NCBI GenBank assembly: GCA_002496725.1
Contig: DALI01000073.1
Location: 1 to 25,160 of the forward strand
DNA: 25,160 nt
From: Euryarchaeota archaeon UBA181
GTDB taxonomy: Archaea; Thermoplasmatota; Poseidoniia; Poseidoniales; Thalassarchaeaceae
Reading direction: 5' to 3'
Under the pieces are notes generated by a model that did no database searches, was not told the DNA's origin, and was given only the letters and a program-made list of their open reading frames with translations. Position numbers and translations under genes: made by a program. This document shows positions 7,471-15,617 of this stretch, one piece after another (position 1 is the first letter of the stretch; each line of letters starts with the position of its first letter).

Positions 7471-9823
7471 AATTTTGCTTTCCCAGATTGGGTGGCTTCT
7501 ATTGGTCATAGGCATAGCATTCTCAGTGCTTCAAGCCATCAGTACAGGAAAGCATTCTAGTCCAATATCTAGGGACTTGGCAGTCATATCGCAAGTCTCC
7601 CCGTTTCTCCTACTAGTATTCTGCTTTGTGACAGACGTAAGGTCTCTAGAATTAGTATTCAGATTCGGAGGAGAAGACCTCCCTCTTTTCTACAGAATTT
7701 CTGCTGTATGGAGTAGTAGATCAGGGCCATTGCTTCTCTGGGCTGCTCTAATGGGAATAGTGACTAGGGTAATGTCAATTAAGATGCAAAGAAACTCCCT
7801 CGAGACCAGTATAATGCACTCTTGGGTCGCATTCATCCTCCTCCTGTCGTTTTTTCTGGGTCCGTTTGACTCGACAACCTCAGTATCTTCCTCTGGACTA
7901 AACCCCCTTCTCCAAACCGATCTAATGGTAATCCACCCTCCTGTAGTTTTCGCATTCTACTCTCTCTGCATAGCAACTTCTAGTGTCGTGATGGCTGGAA
8001 TAATCAGGAAGGACTCGTCTCTCGCCATTCACAACTCTCAGCTCTACTGGGCAAGAGCTGGTTTCGTAGTGGGTACTGTTGGAATAGGACTGGGAGGCCT
8101 TTGGGCATATACTGTTCTAGACTGGGGTGGATATTGGGCATGGGATCCTGTAGAGACGGGCTCTCTACTACCTTGGTTATGCTTGCTTTTAGTGATTCAT
8201 GCTAGATCGAAGCCCGGAGGAAGCGCAATTCTGGCCTCACCTGCAGCTGGACTTCTAGCAGGAGCCCTCGCCTTCCACGCCACCCTCGTTACTCGGGCTA
8301 ATGGAGTATGGGCATCTGTCCATGCCTTCGTAGCAGATGGAGAGGGCGCTCTGCCCCAAGATCCATACCTTAGGGTGTTAGATGTAGTTGGATTCGATGC
8401 CATTGGTGCAGAACTTATCGGATACCTATCGGCCATAATTCTACTATGCGTCTTTGTGGTTGTACATCTTTCTAGGGTACAAAAGGAAGAGTTAGCTTCT
8501 CGTAATGCCAATTCTCTGATGGAACAAAACAAATTTCTTGCCCTCTTACTATTGCTTATTTTCTCCATAGTTTCCTTCTGGATAGGCTCTGTTGCAGTTA
8601 TTGTTGTTGGCCTCTCACTCATGTATTTGCTAGTTAACGGCGATAATCTAGACCCTCCTCTTCAATGGGTATTCTCTGGAATTGCATTGATGCTATTCTC
8701 AAGTTGGACTTGGAACGCTGAATGGTATCAGTCATTGGTAGGGATGATTCCATTCTTGGTTCCATGGCTGGTATCAGAGAAGGAAGATGACTGGACGTTC
8801 CTAACTGGAATATTCACTAGTACCTCAATCAGGCTAAGGACCGCTAGATCAGTACCTTGGTACGGAGGAATAGGATTCCTCCTACTGACCTGGATGATTC
8901 TAACTGTGGAGATTGATGGCACCAGCCTTCAAGCACACGAATTCTACGGTTCTCCATTCATCGCCATCCTAGCTATTGGTCTAGCCGCATACTCTTGGGG
9001 GGCATCAGTTAGTCCACGGAAGGGCGCGTTTCTAATCGTAATCGCTGTAGTCTCGTCATTATCAGCAGCCATAATGGCTGGGTCAATTGATCTTCCAGGA
9101 GATCCTAGGCTACCTATCTCTACATCAGTATCAAGAGGATCTCTGGCGGCTTTCATGTTGGTTCTTCTTATGTTCTCCCTTCCTTTCAATATCAGGAATT
9201 TACTCACTACTGCTAAGTCTCACGCACGCAAGATATACTCGGGCGGCCTTCGCGGCTCAAACTCCTCTAGAACTAGGATCCTAGCTAGCCACATCTCTCA
9301 TGTGGGAATCCTACTACTCCTCATTGGGCATGTCTTCACCACTACTTTGGTCGATAGATCAGATCCCTCGCATCTTGTTACTCTTGAGATGAATCAACCA
9401 GTTGAGTATGGAAATTATGAGTATGTCCTAGTCGATACAATAGTACTTTCAGAAGGGGATGAAGGATTCGATTTCAACGTCGGAGACGGATTCCTCGGAG
9501 TTGTCGTAGAGATGAGGAAGGATGGGGAATTGGTGGATACCCTGACTCCGGGTATTCTCAGATTTGGGCCCACTCCAAGATCTGAGGTGGATCGTCATGT
9601 AGGATTATTCGGAGACACAATCATGATCATGGATGGTTTCCAAGTTCAAGATCTAATGCCAGCCCTATTCTTCAATCAGACAGATGACCTTGACAGAATC
9701 AGAGTAACCATTCACGAACTACAAGGGAGCCATCTGGTTTGGACTGGATGGGTACTCACTATTTTGGGGGGAATTCTGGCATTTTCTTCATCAGAAAAAC
9801 CGTTTTATGAAGAGGAAGAATGA
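7436..9823 (+). CDS. ccmF: CcmF-like cytochrome c haem lyase subunit
   Basis: CcmF, a haem-handling membrane protein, completes attachment of haem to CXXCH of apocytochromes on the outer face of the membrane. The 795-residue protein is mostly transmembrane helices. It carries the tryptophan-rich WWD signature WGGYWAWDPVE (about 230-240), flanked by family histidines: IHPP (H167), H281 and SVHAF (H296). The C-terminal part has a soluble beta-rich external region followed by a last helix, as in CcmF. Typical CcmF is about 650 residues, so this one is long, mainly in the middle and C-terminal parts. The ATG at 7436 overlaps the reductase gene; a TTG at 7475 is an alternative. No CcmE or CcmH is visible. 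Possible clients are encoded at 18027-21747. Confidence 0.93.
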   Translation: MDTAGPSTTVGEILLSQIGWLLLVIGIAFSVLQAISTGKHSSPISRDLAVISQVSPFLLLVFCFVTDVRSLELVFRFGGEDLPLFYRISAVWSSRSGPLLLWAALMGIVTRVMSIKMQRNSLETSIMHSWVAFILLLSFFLGPFDSTTSVSSSGLNPLLQTDLMVIHPPVVFAFYSLCIATSSVVMAGIIRKDSSLAIHNSQLYWARAGFVVGTVGIGLGGLWAYTVLDWGGYWAWDPVETGSLLPWLCLLLVIHARSKPGGSAILASPAAGLLAGALAFHATLVTRANGVWASVHAFVADGEGALPQDPYLRVLDVVGFDAIGAELIGYLSAIILLCVFVVVHLSRVQKEELASRNANSLMEQNKFLALLLLLIFSIVSFWIGSVAVIVVGLSLMYLLVNGDNLDPPLQWVFSGIALMLFSSWTWNAEWYQSLVGMIPFLVPWLVSEKEDDWTFLTGIFTSTSIRLRTARSVPWYGGIGFLLLTWMILTVEIDGTSLQAHEFYGSPFIAILAIGLAAYSWGASVSPRKGAFLIVIAVVSSLSAAIMAGSIDLPGDPRLPISTSVSRGSLAAFMLVLLMFSLPFNIRNLLTTAKSHARKIYSGGLRGSNSSRTRILASHISHVGILLLLIGHVFTTTLVDRSDPSHLVTLEMNQPVEYGNYEYVLVDTIVLSEGDEGFDFNVGDGFLGVVVEMRKDGELVDTLTPGILRFGPTPRSEVDRHVGLFGDTIMIMDGFQVQDLMPALFFNQTDDLDRIRVTIHELQGSHLVWTGWVLTILGGILAFSSSEKPFYEEEE

Positions 9824-9886
9824 ATCTTTCCGTTAGTTAGCCGCACCGTTTGAATGAAAAAGGGGAAGCGGGTCGCCCGGACGCCT

Positions 9887-9892
9887 AGGAGG
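9887..9892 (+). promoter_or_regulatory. Strong Shine-Dalgarno for the FKBP gene
   Basis: AGGAGG ends eight bases before the ATG at 9901. It sits in a small inverted repeat CGCCT-AGG-AGGCG (9882-9894), so the ribosome-binding site could be partly hidden in a hairpin. A TATA-like stretch GTTTGAATG (about 9849-9856) would give a leader of roughly 20 bases. Confidence 0.65.
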
Positions 9893-9900
9893 CGAACTAC

Positions 9901-10596
9901 ATGGACAATGGTGCAATAGTACACATAGACTACGACCTTTACGAGGTGGACTCTGAGAGACTCATCGAGACTACCCGGGAGGATGTCGCAAAGGAGCACG
10001 ATGTCTTCGATGAGAATAGGGAATACTCCCCAATGATTACCGTTGTTGGCGATGGTAGGCTGATCGCAGGTTTCGAAACATCTCTCTTGGATGCTGAATC
10101 TGATAAGGACTACGAGATTGATATCGAGGCTACTGATGCATACGGGGAGAGAGACGCTAGTCTTGTCGAGACCATAGGGCAGAATGTTTTGATGAGAAGC
10201 GTAAGGGATCCAAATATGTTAGCTATTGGAGCGCCTGTGGAGATAGGGGGAAGAACTGGAGTACTGCAGTTCCTTAGCGCCGGCCGTGCTAGGATTGACT
10301 ACAATCACCCACTGGCTGGATCTACATTGAGGTATAATTACAATATCGTCAAGGTCGTAGAAGATCGAAAGGAAAAGGTCGAAACTCTCCTGAAGATGAA
10401 CACTGGTCGTGATGACTTTGAGATTAAGTTCAAGAAGGACGACTTGACTGTAACACTCCCTGATACAATCGCATATGACCAGAACTGGTCATATGCAAAG
10501 TTCAGCCTTGTCAGGACATTGAGAGACCACATTGGAGTTGGAACAATTGTGTTCCGAGAGGTTCACGAGCCAAGGGCCGTTTCTGAAGAGGAGTAA
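9901..10596 (+). CDS. FKBP-type peptidyl-prolyl isomerase (long archaeal form)
   Basis: This is a cytoplasmic folding catalyst and chaperone acting at X-Pro bonds. The 231 residues begin with the FKBP strand IVHIDYDLYE and contain VVGDGRLIAGFETSLLDAE (about 48-66), the region that bounds the active site. An inserted-flap domain (about 85-135) follows, with NHPLAGSTLRYNYNIVKV (about 134-151) closing the FKBP core; the N-H-P-L-A-G element is a SlyD/archaeal FKBP signature. Residues about 155-231 form an additional C-terminal domain, as in the 26-kDa archaeal class. There is no signal peptide, so it acts inside the cell. It has its own strong Shine-Dalgarno, and a T-rich stretch about 85 bases downstream may end its transcript. 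Confidence 0.93.
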   Translation: MDNGAIVHIDYDLYEVDSERLIETTREDVAKEHDVFDENREYSPMITVVGDGRLIAGFETSLLDAESDKDYEIDIEATDAYGERDASLVETIGQNVLMRSVRDPNMLAIGAPVEIGGRTGVLQFLSAGRARIDYNHPLAGSTLRYNYNIVKVVEDRKEKVETLLKMNTGRDDFEIKFKKDDLTVTLPDTIAYDQNWSYAKFSLVRTLRDHIGVGTIVFREVHEPRAVSEEE

Positions 10597-10642
10597 TCCT
10601 GCGCCAATTGAGCAATCAGGGCCGACTATCCCCAGTAGCGCT

Positions 10643-10687
10643 ATATGGCTAGGTAATTCCATATCATTCTGTCAAAAATCTTTTTTT
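10643..10687 (+). terminator. Hairpin plus T-run after the FKBP gene
   Basis: Six-base arms ATATGG (10643-10648) and CCATAT (10659-10664) with a ten-base loop are followed by a run of seven T at 10681-10687. Archaeal termination mainly needs the T-run, which is the only long one in this intergenic region. The hairpin is weak and may be incidental. Confidence 0.45.
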
Positions 10688-10747
10688 CTAGTCGAATTAA
10701 GTCACTGGAACATTCATGTCTGCCAACCATTCCCCTTAGACGCCTCA

Positions 10748-11518
10748 ATGACGACGAAGGTGGACCGAGCTACGGCCTTGACGTTCCCTATGAGTACCGA
10801 GAGGCACCCACTTTACACACGCATTCAAGTCTTACATCCTTCTCGGAACAACGTGAAGAGGGCCGCAACCTCAATTCTGATGACTCTCATGATGGTCCTC
10901 AGCATCGCTTCCAGCGGTTGTATGGGTCTTGCCATGCAGAGAGAGGTCATGGAGGGAATGAGGGAAGCCCCCTCTGAAGAAATAGTCCCTGTTGAACCAA
11001 TTGTTCAGACTCACATATTCGGACAGAACGAGTGTATCATGCCAGGAACCGATGACTATAACCAAGATACAGACTGCTACTTCAATGAGAGCATGATCAT
11101 GGTAGATCAGACAGTCTCACAGATGCTAATAGATTTCTCAGTCTCCTTCGAGTGGTCCGCAGCTCTAGGGGAAATACTGGGAAATAATACCGATGAGCTG
11201 AGGTTTGTTGAGATAACCCTTTTGAAACCAAATGGAGATATCTGCTGGGATTATTTCACAACCAGTTCAATAGGACAGGATGCTCTAACATTACGGAGTG
11301 AGAGTGACTGTACAGTAGTGATCGGCAACACCTCAGGGTTCAGTGATGGAAATTGGATCCTCCAAGTCAGAGCCAGAGGCTATGCAATATCGGCACCAAT
11401 AACCACACTCTCTTTCGAAGATGAGTTCAGCGTTAGACTATGGGTTACTAAGAGATGCATAAGATTCCCTGAAATACACGAGAAAGACGAGTGTACATTT
11501 GTCTCAGACCTTGAATAA
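10748..11518 (+). CDS. Secreted lipoprotein-like protein of unknown function
   Basis: I do not recognise the family. The frame contains a clear signal segment: VKRAA, then a hydrophobic run ILMTLMMVLSIA and a lipobox-like SSGC, after which the mature part has at least eight cysteines (NEC, TDC, DIC, SDC, KRC, DEC and others) and Asn-X-Ser/Thr sites. This suggests an exported, disulfide-rich, possibly lipid-anchored domain. The start is uncertain. ATG 10748 gives 256 residues and GC-rich third positions like coding sequence. ATG 10790 is possible. GTG 10853 would begin MKRAATSILM and give a textbook 23-residue lipoprotein signal. The open frame extends upstream over the FKBP end, but that part looks non-coding. 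It stands between FKBP and ribosomal protein uS2 with no informative operon partner. Confidence 0.75.
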   Translation: MTTKVDRATALTFPMSTERHPLYTRIQVLHPSRNNVKRAATSILMTLMMVLSIASSGCMGLAMQREVMEGMREAPSEEIVPVEPIVQTHIFGQNECIMPGTDDYNQDTDCYFNESMIMVDQTVSQMLIDFSVSFEWSAALGEILGNNTDELRFVEITLLKPNGDICWDYFTTSSIGQDALTLRSESDCTVVIGNTSGFSDGNWILQVRARGYAISAPITTLSFEDEFSVRLWVTKRCIRFPEIHEKDECTFVSDLE

Positions 11519-11594
11519 CGCTCTCTCTTTGAGGTACTTACTCGGCGTAGCGCTTATGAGTGGTTGGCAGTTCGCCAAGCTCCGAGGAATCGCT

Positions 11595-12209
11595 ATGGAT
11601 GAGAGCCTAACCCCACTTGTACCGCTTGACACGTACGAGCAGCATGCTGTTCACATAGGTACCAATCAGAAATCTTCTGACATGAAAGGCTTCTTGGATA
11701 TCTTCAGACAGGATGGTAGTGGGTTGCATCATATCGACATCAGGCAGACCGATTCAAGGATTCGAACCGTAGCCAAATTCCTAGCTAACTACGACTCCAG
11801 TAGAATCTTGGTAGTCAGCGCTCGCCAATACGGACAGCGCCCTGCAAGAATGTTTGCAGAGGCTATCGGGGCCAAGAGGATTGTTGGTAGATTCATACCC
11901 GGGACACTCACAAATCCGAGACTAAGGACATATATCGAACCAGAAGTTATTGTCGTAACAGATCCAGCAGCTGACTCTCAGGCGCTTTCAGAAGCAGTGA
12001 GCTCAGGTATGCCAGTCATTGGGATATGTGATGCCAACAACAGGCTGAGGAACGTCGATCTAGTTCTTCCGGCCAATAATAAGGGAAGGAGGTCATTAGC
12101 CCTCATTTACTGGCTACTCGCCAGAGAGACATTAAAAATCAGAAGTGGGATTACTGATGTAGACTGGGAACGTTCCCAAGACGTGGACGACTGGGAGTCT
12201 TCTTTCTAG
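11595..12209 (+). CDS. rps2: 30S ribosomal protein uS2 (archaeal type)
   Basis: This small-subunit protein binds at the head-body junction of the 30S subunit. The 204-residue product matches archaeal uS2 along its length: LVPLDTYEQHAVHIGTNQKS, then HIDIRQTDSRIRTVAKFLANY, VVSARQYGQRPARMFAEA, GRFIPGTLTNPRL, YIEPEVIVVTDPAADSQAL, PVIGICDANN, and NNKGRRSLALIYWLLAR. The start at ATG 11595 has GAGGA eight to twelve bases before it and places LVPLD near the N-terminus, as usual. Upstream in-frame starts (11499, 11556) would add residues not seen in the family. In many archaea uS2 is next to RNA polymerase subunit or enolase genes; here a tRNA-dihydrouridine synthase follows after 55 bases. Confidence 0.96.
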   Translation: MDESLTPLVPLDTYEQHAVHIGTNQKSSDMKGFLDIFRQDGSGLHHIDIRQTDSRIRTVAKFLANYDSSRILVVSARQYGQRPARMFAEAIGAKRIVGRFIPGTLTNPRLRTYIEPEVIVVTDPAADSQALSEAVSSGMPVIGICDANNRLRNVDLVLPANNKGRRSLALIYWLLARETLKIRSGITDVDWERSQDVDDWESSF

Positions 12210-12264
12210 GTAAACAGTTCCAATTCTTAGTGCATCTGATAACTGGGCGGCTAGTCCCCTGCAC

Positions 12265-13266
12265 ATGGAGTTCGATCCTGTTCCTATTTTCCTAGCTCCT
12301 ATGGCAGGGGTCACTGATCTAGCTTACAGGCTCCTTGCTAAAGAGTGCGGAGCTGACTTTACGGTAACTGAGTTCACTGCTGCATCGGGGCTCACTAGAA
12401 GAAACACAAACTCCTGGTTGAAGGTTGAAACTGATCCCAGGGAGAAGCCATTCATACCACAGATTTTCGGAGGCGATATATCTGAGATGGCAAAAACAGT
12501 TGAAATGCTTGAAGATAGGGCAGATATCATTGATATTAATTTTGGATGTCCTGCTCCCAAGATATGTAGAAATGATGCCGGAGCAGCTCTATTGAGGGAT
12601 CCTGACAAGGTAGTCAGTATGGTTAGAAAGTGCATAGCTTCAACTGATGTTCCCATAAGTGTCAAGATGAGATTAGGGACAGGTTCAGGTGAAAACACCG
12701 CTCTCGAGATTTCCGAGAGGCTTGCTGAAGAGGGAGTGATAAGAATATGCGTCCATGGGAGGACACTGAGGCAGAGGTATTCTGGAATAGCAGACTGGGA
12801 ACAGATAAGAGAAATATCAGATTCGGTAGATATCCCAGTAATCGCAAACGGTGATGTTGTAGATACCCAGTCAGCACAGTCCTGCTTGCAGGCTACTGGT
12901 GCCTCTGGTTTGATGATAGGAAGAGGAGCTATAGGGAGGCCTACAATATTCCATGAGATAAAAGAGGGAATGGGATGGTCTGTTGGAAAGGCTCCATGGG
13001 GAAGTGGAGGGCCCTCGGAAGCTAGGAGGTGGTGTTGGGACAGATATCTCGAATTATCAGACGAGGTCTTCGGTGAATCCGGTAGTAAGAACCTCAAGAG
13101 GCATGCAGTATCATTCACCAAGGGCCTCCAGGGGGCATCTGCTATGAGAGTCAGACTTCATTCCATTCAGGATAAGAAAATACTAGGAAATGAGGTTAGT
13201 AGATATCTAAATACACTTGAAGATATCGAGTCAATTCAGCCAGAAATAGCCTCTTCTAGTCTCTGA
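12265..13266 (+). CDS. dus: tRNA-dihydrouridine synthase
   Basis: This FMN enzyme reduces specific uridines in tRNA to dihydrouridine. The TIM-barrel protein has 333 residues. It begins with IFLAPMAGVTDLAYR (8-22), has the catalytic cysteine in NFGCPAPK (C95), the substrate/FMN residues of SVKMRLG (K134) and VHGRT (H164), phosphate-binding ANGDV (194-198), and GLMIGRGAIGRP further on. The pattern resembles DusB. The ATG at 12265 starts close to the first barrel strand, as in the family. The last 31 bases overlap the 3' end of the regulator gene on the other strand. Together with uS2 it may form a translation-related unit. Which tRNA position is modified is not shown. Confidence 0.95.
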   Translation: MEFDPVPIFLAPMAGVTDLAYRLLAKECGADFTVTEFTAASGLTRRNTNSWLKVETDPREKPFIPQIFGGDISEMAKTVEMLEDRADIIDINFGCPAPKICRNDAGAALLRDPDKVVSMVRKCIASTDVPISVKMRLGTGSGENTALEISERLAEEGVIRICVHGRTLRQRYSGIADWEQIREISDSVDIPVIANGDVVDTQSAQSCLQATGASGLMIGRGAIGRPTIFHEIKEGMGWSVGKAPWGSGGPSEARRWCWDRYLELSDEVFGESGSKNLKRHAVSFTKGLQGASAMRVRLHSIQDKKILGNEVSRYLNTLEDIESIQPEIASSSL

Positions 13267-14321
13267 GATACAGTTTTCAGCCTTCTGAGAGTTCTTTCTG
13301 CATTCCTCATGACATTCTCAGTAACCGCATTTCCATTTCTACCAGAAATTCTGAAACCATATGGCATCCTTCCCCCTAGTGTATTCAGAAGGATCTTCTG
13401 AGACTCTAAATCAACATCAGATAAGATTGATTGAACCTTTTCTATATTCAAGGACTTACCTTTGACTCCCGATACAAGCTTCTTCGAAATAGATGTATCT
13501 AGCCTCCCCAATCCCCCTCTTGTCATCAACCACTCTTCCCCTCTAGCATCATATTGCCTCATTAATCCGACAAAAACATCCTGCGCTATACGGTCCATCA
13601 TTGGAACTCTTTCGACTATTCCCGTCGCCCTCATTTTGTCTATTGAACGTCCAACTCTAGATCTGGTCTCTCCCATTTTATCAGAAAGAGCTAGAATGGT
13701 AATCGGGGAACTACTCATACAGAGCTCTCTGATAACACCGCTCGCGAGATTGTCACCAGGCCGAACCCTTTCACCTGATAGGCCAAGATCCCTTGTTAGA
13801 ATCTCCAGTTCTTTTTCATCTTCCGATTTTGGACCGGGTTCTGAAATCATTATCTTGAATGGCACAGTCTCCTCTGGTCCCAAAACTGACATTCTTTCGT
13901 CTGAATCTACAATGGCTCCAGATAGCTCCCTCATCCTAAGTTTGAGAACTGTTCTTGCCTCTGATGATACCAACTCCATCGCCGATGAGATACTCCCTCC
14001 TCTCAGTACATGCATATGCCATCTTCCCTCCGTATCCGCAGAAACTAGGCCGCTTTCCCTAAGCTTCACTAATTGGTGATGGACACCAGTTTGGGAAAGT
14101 CCGGTTACTTGACAGAGAGATTTCGCATCCCAACCCTTGAGTGGTTCATTCAGCAATGCTTCGGACATAATTCGATGTAGCGCCCCTTGCCCCTCATCTA
14201 CAGTCCCTCCCTCGGTTTTTCTCCTAACTAGGCCCATTGAGTCGAGGATCCATGCTAGTAGGATATCCGGATCTTTACTGCCGGTGGGCATAGGAAATTC
14301 GATCAGTCGTAGCCTGAACAC
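13236..14321 (-). CDS. Double winged-helix transcriptional regulator
   Basis: I recognise helix-turn-helix folds but no named family. The N-terminal winged helix (about residues 47-105) includes AKSLCQVTGLSQTGVHHQLV, an ArsR/MarR-like recognition pattern. A second one lies in the middle (about 195-255), with ILALSDKMGETRSRVGRSID. The C-terminal third is basic and helical (ERTLRRLKTVSQRLEE). The start is GTG 14319-14321. An ATG ten residues in (14291) is the alternative, but the CTATAG box 27 bases before the GTG fits leaderless initiation there. It is last in a row of three same-strand regulators, 80 bases after the previous one. Its target is unknown. It overlaps the tail of dus by 31 bases. 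Confidence 0.8.
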   Translation of the reverse strand: MFRLRLIEFPMPTGSKDPDILLAWILDSMGLVRRKTEGGTVDEGQGALHRIMSEALLNEPLKGWDAKSLCQVTGLSQTGVHHQLVKLRESGLVSADTEGRWHMHVLRGGSISSAMELVSSEARTVLKLRMRELSGAIVDSDERMSVLGPEETVPFKIMISEPGPKSEDEKELEILTRDLGLSGERVRPGDNLASGVIRELCMSSSPITILALSDKMGETRSRVGRSIDKMRATGIVERVPMMDRIAQDVFVGLMRQYDARGEEWLMTRGGLGRLDTSISKKLVSGVKGKSLNIEKVQSILSDVDLESQKILLNTLGGRMPYGFRISGRNGNAVTENVMRNAERTLRRLKTVSQRLEEAISG

Positions 14322-14343
14322 AAACGGGCCCCGAGATTGGGGG

Positions 14344-14353
14344 TTCTATAGAA
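14344..14353 (-). promoter_or_regulatory. TATA-like box (palindromic) of the double winged-helix regulator
   Basis: TTCTATAGAA is a perfect ten-base palindrome centred 27.5 bases before the GTG at 14321, the spacing expected between an archaeal TATA box and a transcription start at the start codon. Its symmetry would also suit an operator. The 80-base gap 14322-14401 holds nothing else clear. Confidence 0.5.
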
Positions 14354-14401
14354 TTCGCAGTAATTACCCGAAGAGACGTCAATTATACGCGGTTGATATT
14401 A

Positions 14402-15088
14402 TCACGAGCACTCTACTCTGATGTCAAGCCAGGGATAGTCAACGTTAGATCTTCTCAACCCAATTAAATGAGGGGCTAATGATAGTCCACTTTGACTTAA
14501 TATCCCTCTTTCCCTAAGTACGGAAATAGCTGAGTGGACGGAAGCTCTGGATCTTCCAAGGTCTCTGGCCAATTGAGCCTGTGAATCGGGACCCTGTCCC
14601 TCAGTTAGCCTTGCCACTACCACTTTCTGGACTTCTGACAGCCCCACTGGCATCATCGCCGCGGCCCTTTGATTATCAGTGACACCTGTTCCCTCAAGAA
14701 TCTCAACTTGTGCCGGTGCCCCAAAGTAGTAGCAAGTTCGGCCATTGACAGGAATTACTGTTATCACCCCTTCTTTGGCCATTATGTCTAGGTGATGGCG
14801 TAAAGTACCATTAGCAGCGCTCAATCTACGTTGTAGCTCCCTGAAGTGCACTCCCGGTGATTTTTCTAGGGCCTCCATTATCCTAAGTCTCAGTGGATGC
14901 TCCCAACCCGTCTCTCTATGAGCAATCATTGTTCCCTGCGTCGCGGGGAAAAGTAGTTGCAATCCAGCTCCTAAACCTAGTGCTGACCCAGCTAAAGCAC
15001 CAATAGAATCAACGTACCAAGGACGAGATTTCCTCCATTGCTCAACTAGTGCCATAGCTTGTTGGTCAGCATCTGGGGTTTTAATCAT
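14402..15088 (-). CDS. Membrane-anchored winged-helix regulator with two DNA-binding domains
   Basis: The 228-residue protein has a hydrophobic segment near the N-terminus (about 25-48, YVDSIGALAGSALGLGAGL) that could be one transmembrane helix. A winged helix at about 62-122 follows (HPLRLRIMEALEKSPGVHFRE, then NGTLRHHLDIMAKEGVI), and a second at about 150-200 (SQAQLARDLGRSRASVHSAI). Membrane-linked winged-helix regulators of this type are widespread in euryarchaea, but their signals are mostly unknown. ATG 15086-15088 is the only good start. It follows the HxlR-like gene by 36 bases and is probably cotranscribed with it. The single hydrophobic segment could instead be a buried helix, so membrane location is inference. 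Confidence 0.82.
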   Translation of the reverse strand: MIKTPDADQQAMALVEQWRKSRPWYVDSIGALAGSALGLGAGLQLLFPATQGTMIAHRETGWEHPLRLRIMEALEKSPGVHFRELQRRLSAANGTLRHHLDIMAKEGVITVIPVNGRTCYYFGAPAQVEILEGTGVTDNQRAAAMMPVGLSEVQKVVVARLTEGQGPDSQAQLARDLGRSRASVHSAISVLRERGILSQSGLSLAPHLIGLRRSNVDYPWLDIRVECS

Positions 15089-15124
15089 GCGTCTTAATGC
15101 TCATAGAACCACATTTCCCATGAC

Positions 15125-15580
15125 CTATTCAGGGCCGTCGATTTTACCATTGTGAATTTTCATGTATGCTACAAGCGGTGAAAGTAGTTTACCTGCTCGT
15201 CTTCCGTGATCCGTAAGACTATACCTGACTCTTACCGGAGGGCCATCTTCAACCAGCCTCTCCACCAATCCATACTCGACGCAAGTAGTAAGCTTATCAG
15301 AGAGGGTGCGACTACTTATCCCTCTCAAAAGAACCCTCATTTCATTGAATCTCCTATCACCGGCAATGTACAGGGTAGCAAGAATCTCAGTTGTCCACCT
15401 AGAGCTAAAAACAGAGAATGCATCAACCGCAGAGTCTACTTCCCAACCGACATCATACTTCTCATCATTGTATTTCGAAAACAGTGTACGTATCTCCTTT
15501 CCAAGATTCATTACTTCATCCACTGACTTCTCAACCTTCCTAAGGTCTCTCTTTGATATCCTAAGCGGCTCCCCAGACAT
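15125..15580 (-). CDS. HxlR-family winged-helix regulator
   Basis: The 151-residue protein carries the HxlR fold: RWTTEILATLYIAGDRRFNE, then RGISSRTLSDKL, VEYGLVERLV, and VRYSLTDHGRR near the end. The N-terminal 40 residues form a charged helical extension (KRDLRKVEKSVDEV). HxlR proteins bind as dimers to operators close to their own promoters and often respond to electrophiles or metabolites. The usual N-terminal redox-sensing cysteine is not at the expected place here. ATG 15578-15580 was chosen because a TATA box (TTTTATA) lies about 35 bases upstream. Longer frames start inside that promoter. It is first in a run of three regulators and diverges from a small ORF. Target genes are unknown. 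Confidence 0.88.
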   Translation of the reverse strand: MSGEPLRISKRDLRKVEKSVDEVMNLGKEIRTLFSKYNDEKYDVGWEVDSAVDAFSVFSSRWTTEILATLYIAGDRRFNEMRVLLRGISSRTLSDKLTTCVEYGLVERLVEDGPPVRVRYSLTDHGRRAGKLLSPLVAYMKIHNGKIDGPE

Positions 15581-15611
15581 AATTAACAAGTATTCCACAA
15601 GGTATCTAGTG

Positions 15612-15617
15612 TATAAA
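15612..15617 (-). promoter_or_regulatory. TATA box of the HxlR-like gene
   Basis: The minus strand reads TTTATA, in TTTTATACAC, centred about 35 bases before ATG 15580. Transcription would start some nine bases before the ATG. It overlaps one arm (15606-15613) of an inverted repeat CTAGTGTA/TACACTAG, so regulator binding there could block TBP. Confidence 0.6.

Noticed and set aside
8197..8622. 141-codon minus-strand frame inside ccmF
   Set aside because: It lies opposite the strongly conserved WWD/His region of ccmF, has no ribosome-binding site and no known motif.
10532..10747. N-terminal extension of the lipoprotein-like gene back into the FKBP gene
   Set aside because: It would overlap the end of FKBP and cross a T-run and AT-rich promoter-like stretch, and the extra residues look non-coding.
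11499..11594. Upstream starts for ribosomal protein uS2
   Set aside because: Archaeal uS2 begins shortly before LVPLD; the extra 32 residues have no family match, and GAGGA stands before ATG 11595.
12324..13121. 265-codon open frame on the minus strand inside dus
   Set aside because: It is antisense to a clear tRNA-dihydrouridine synthase and its translation has no recognisable motif; the reading frame mirrors the codon pattern of the real gene.
13462..14079. 205-codon plus-strand frame inside the regulator gene
   Set aside because: The translation is low-complexity Ser/Leu/Pro-rich, as expected for the antisense of a charged helical protein. The minus-strand frame has winged-helix domains.
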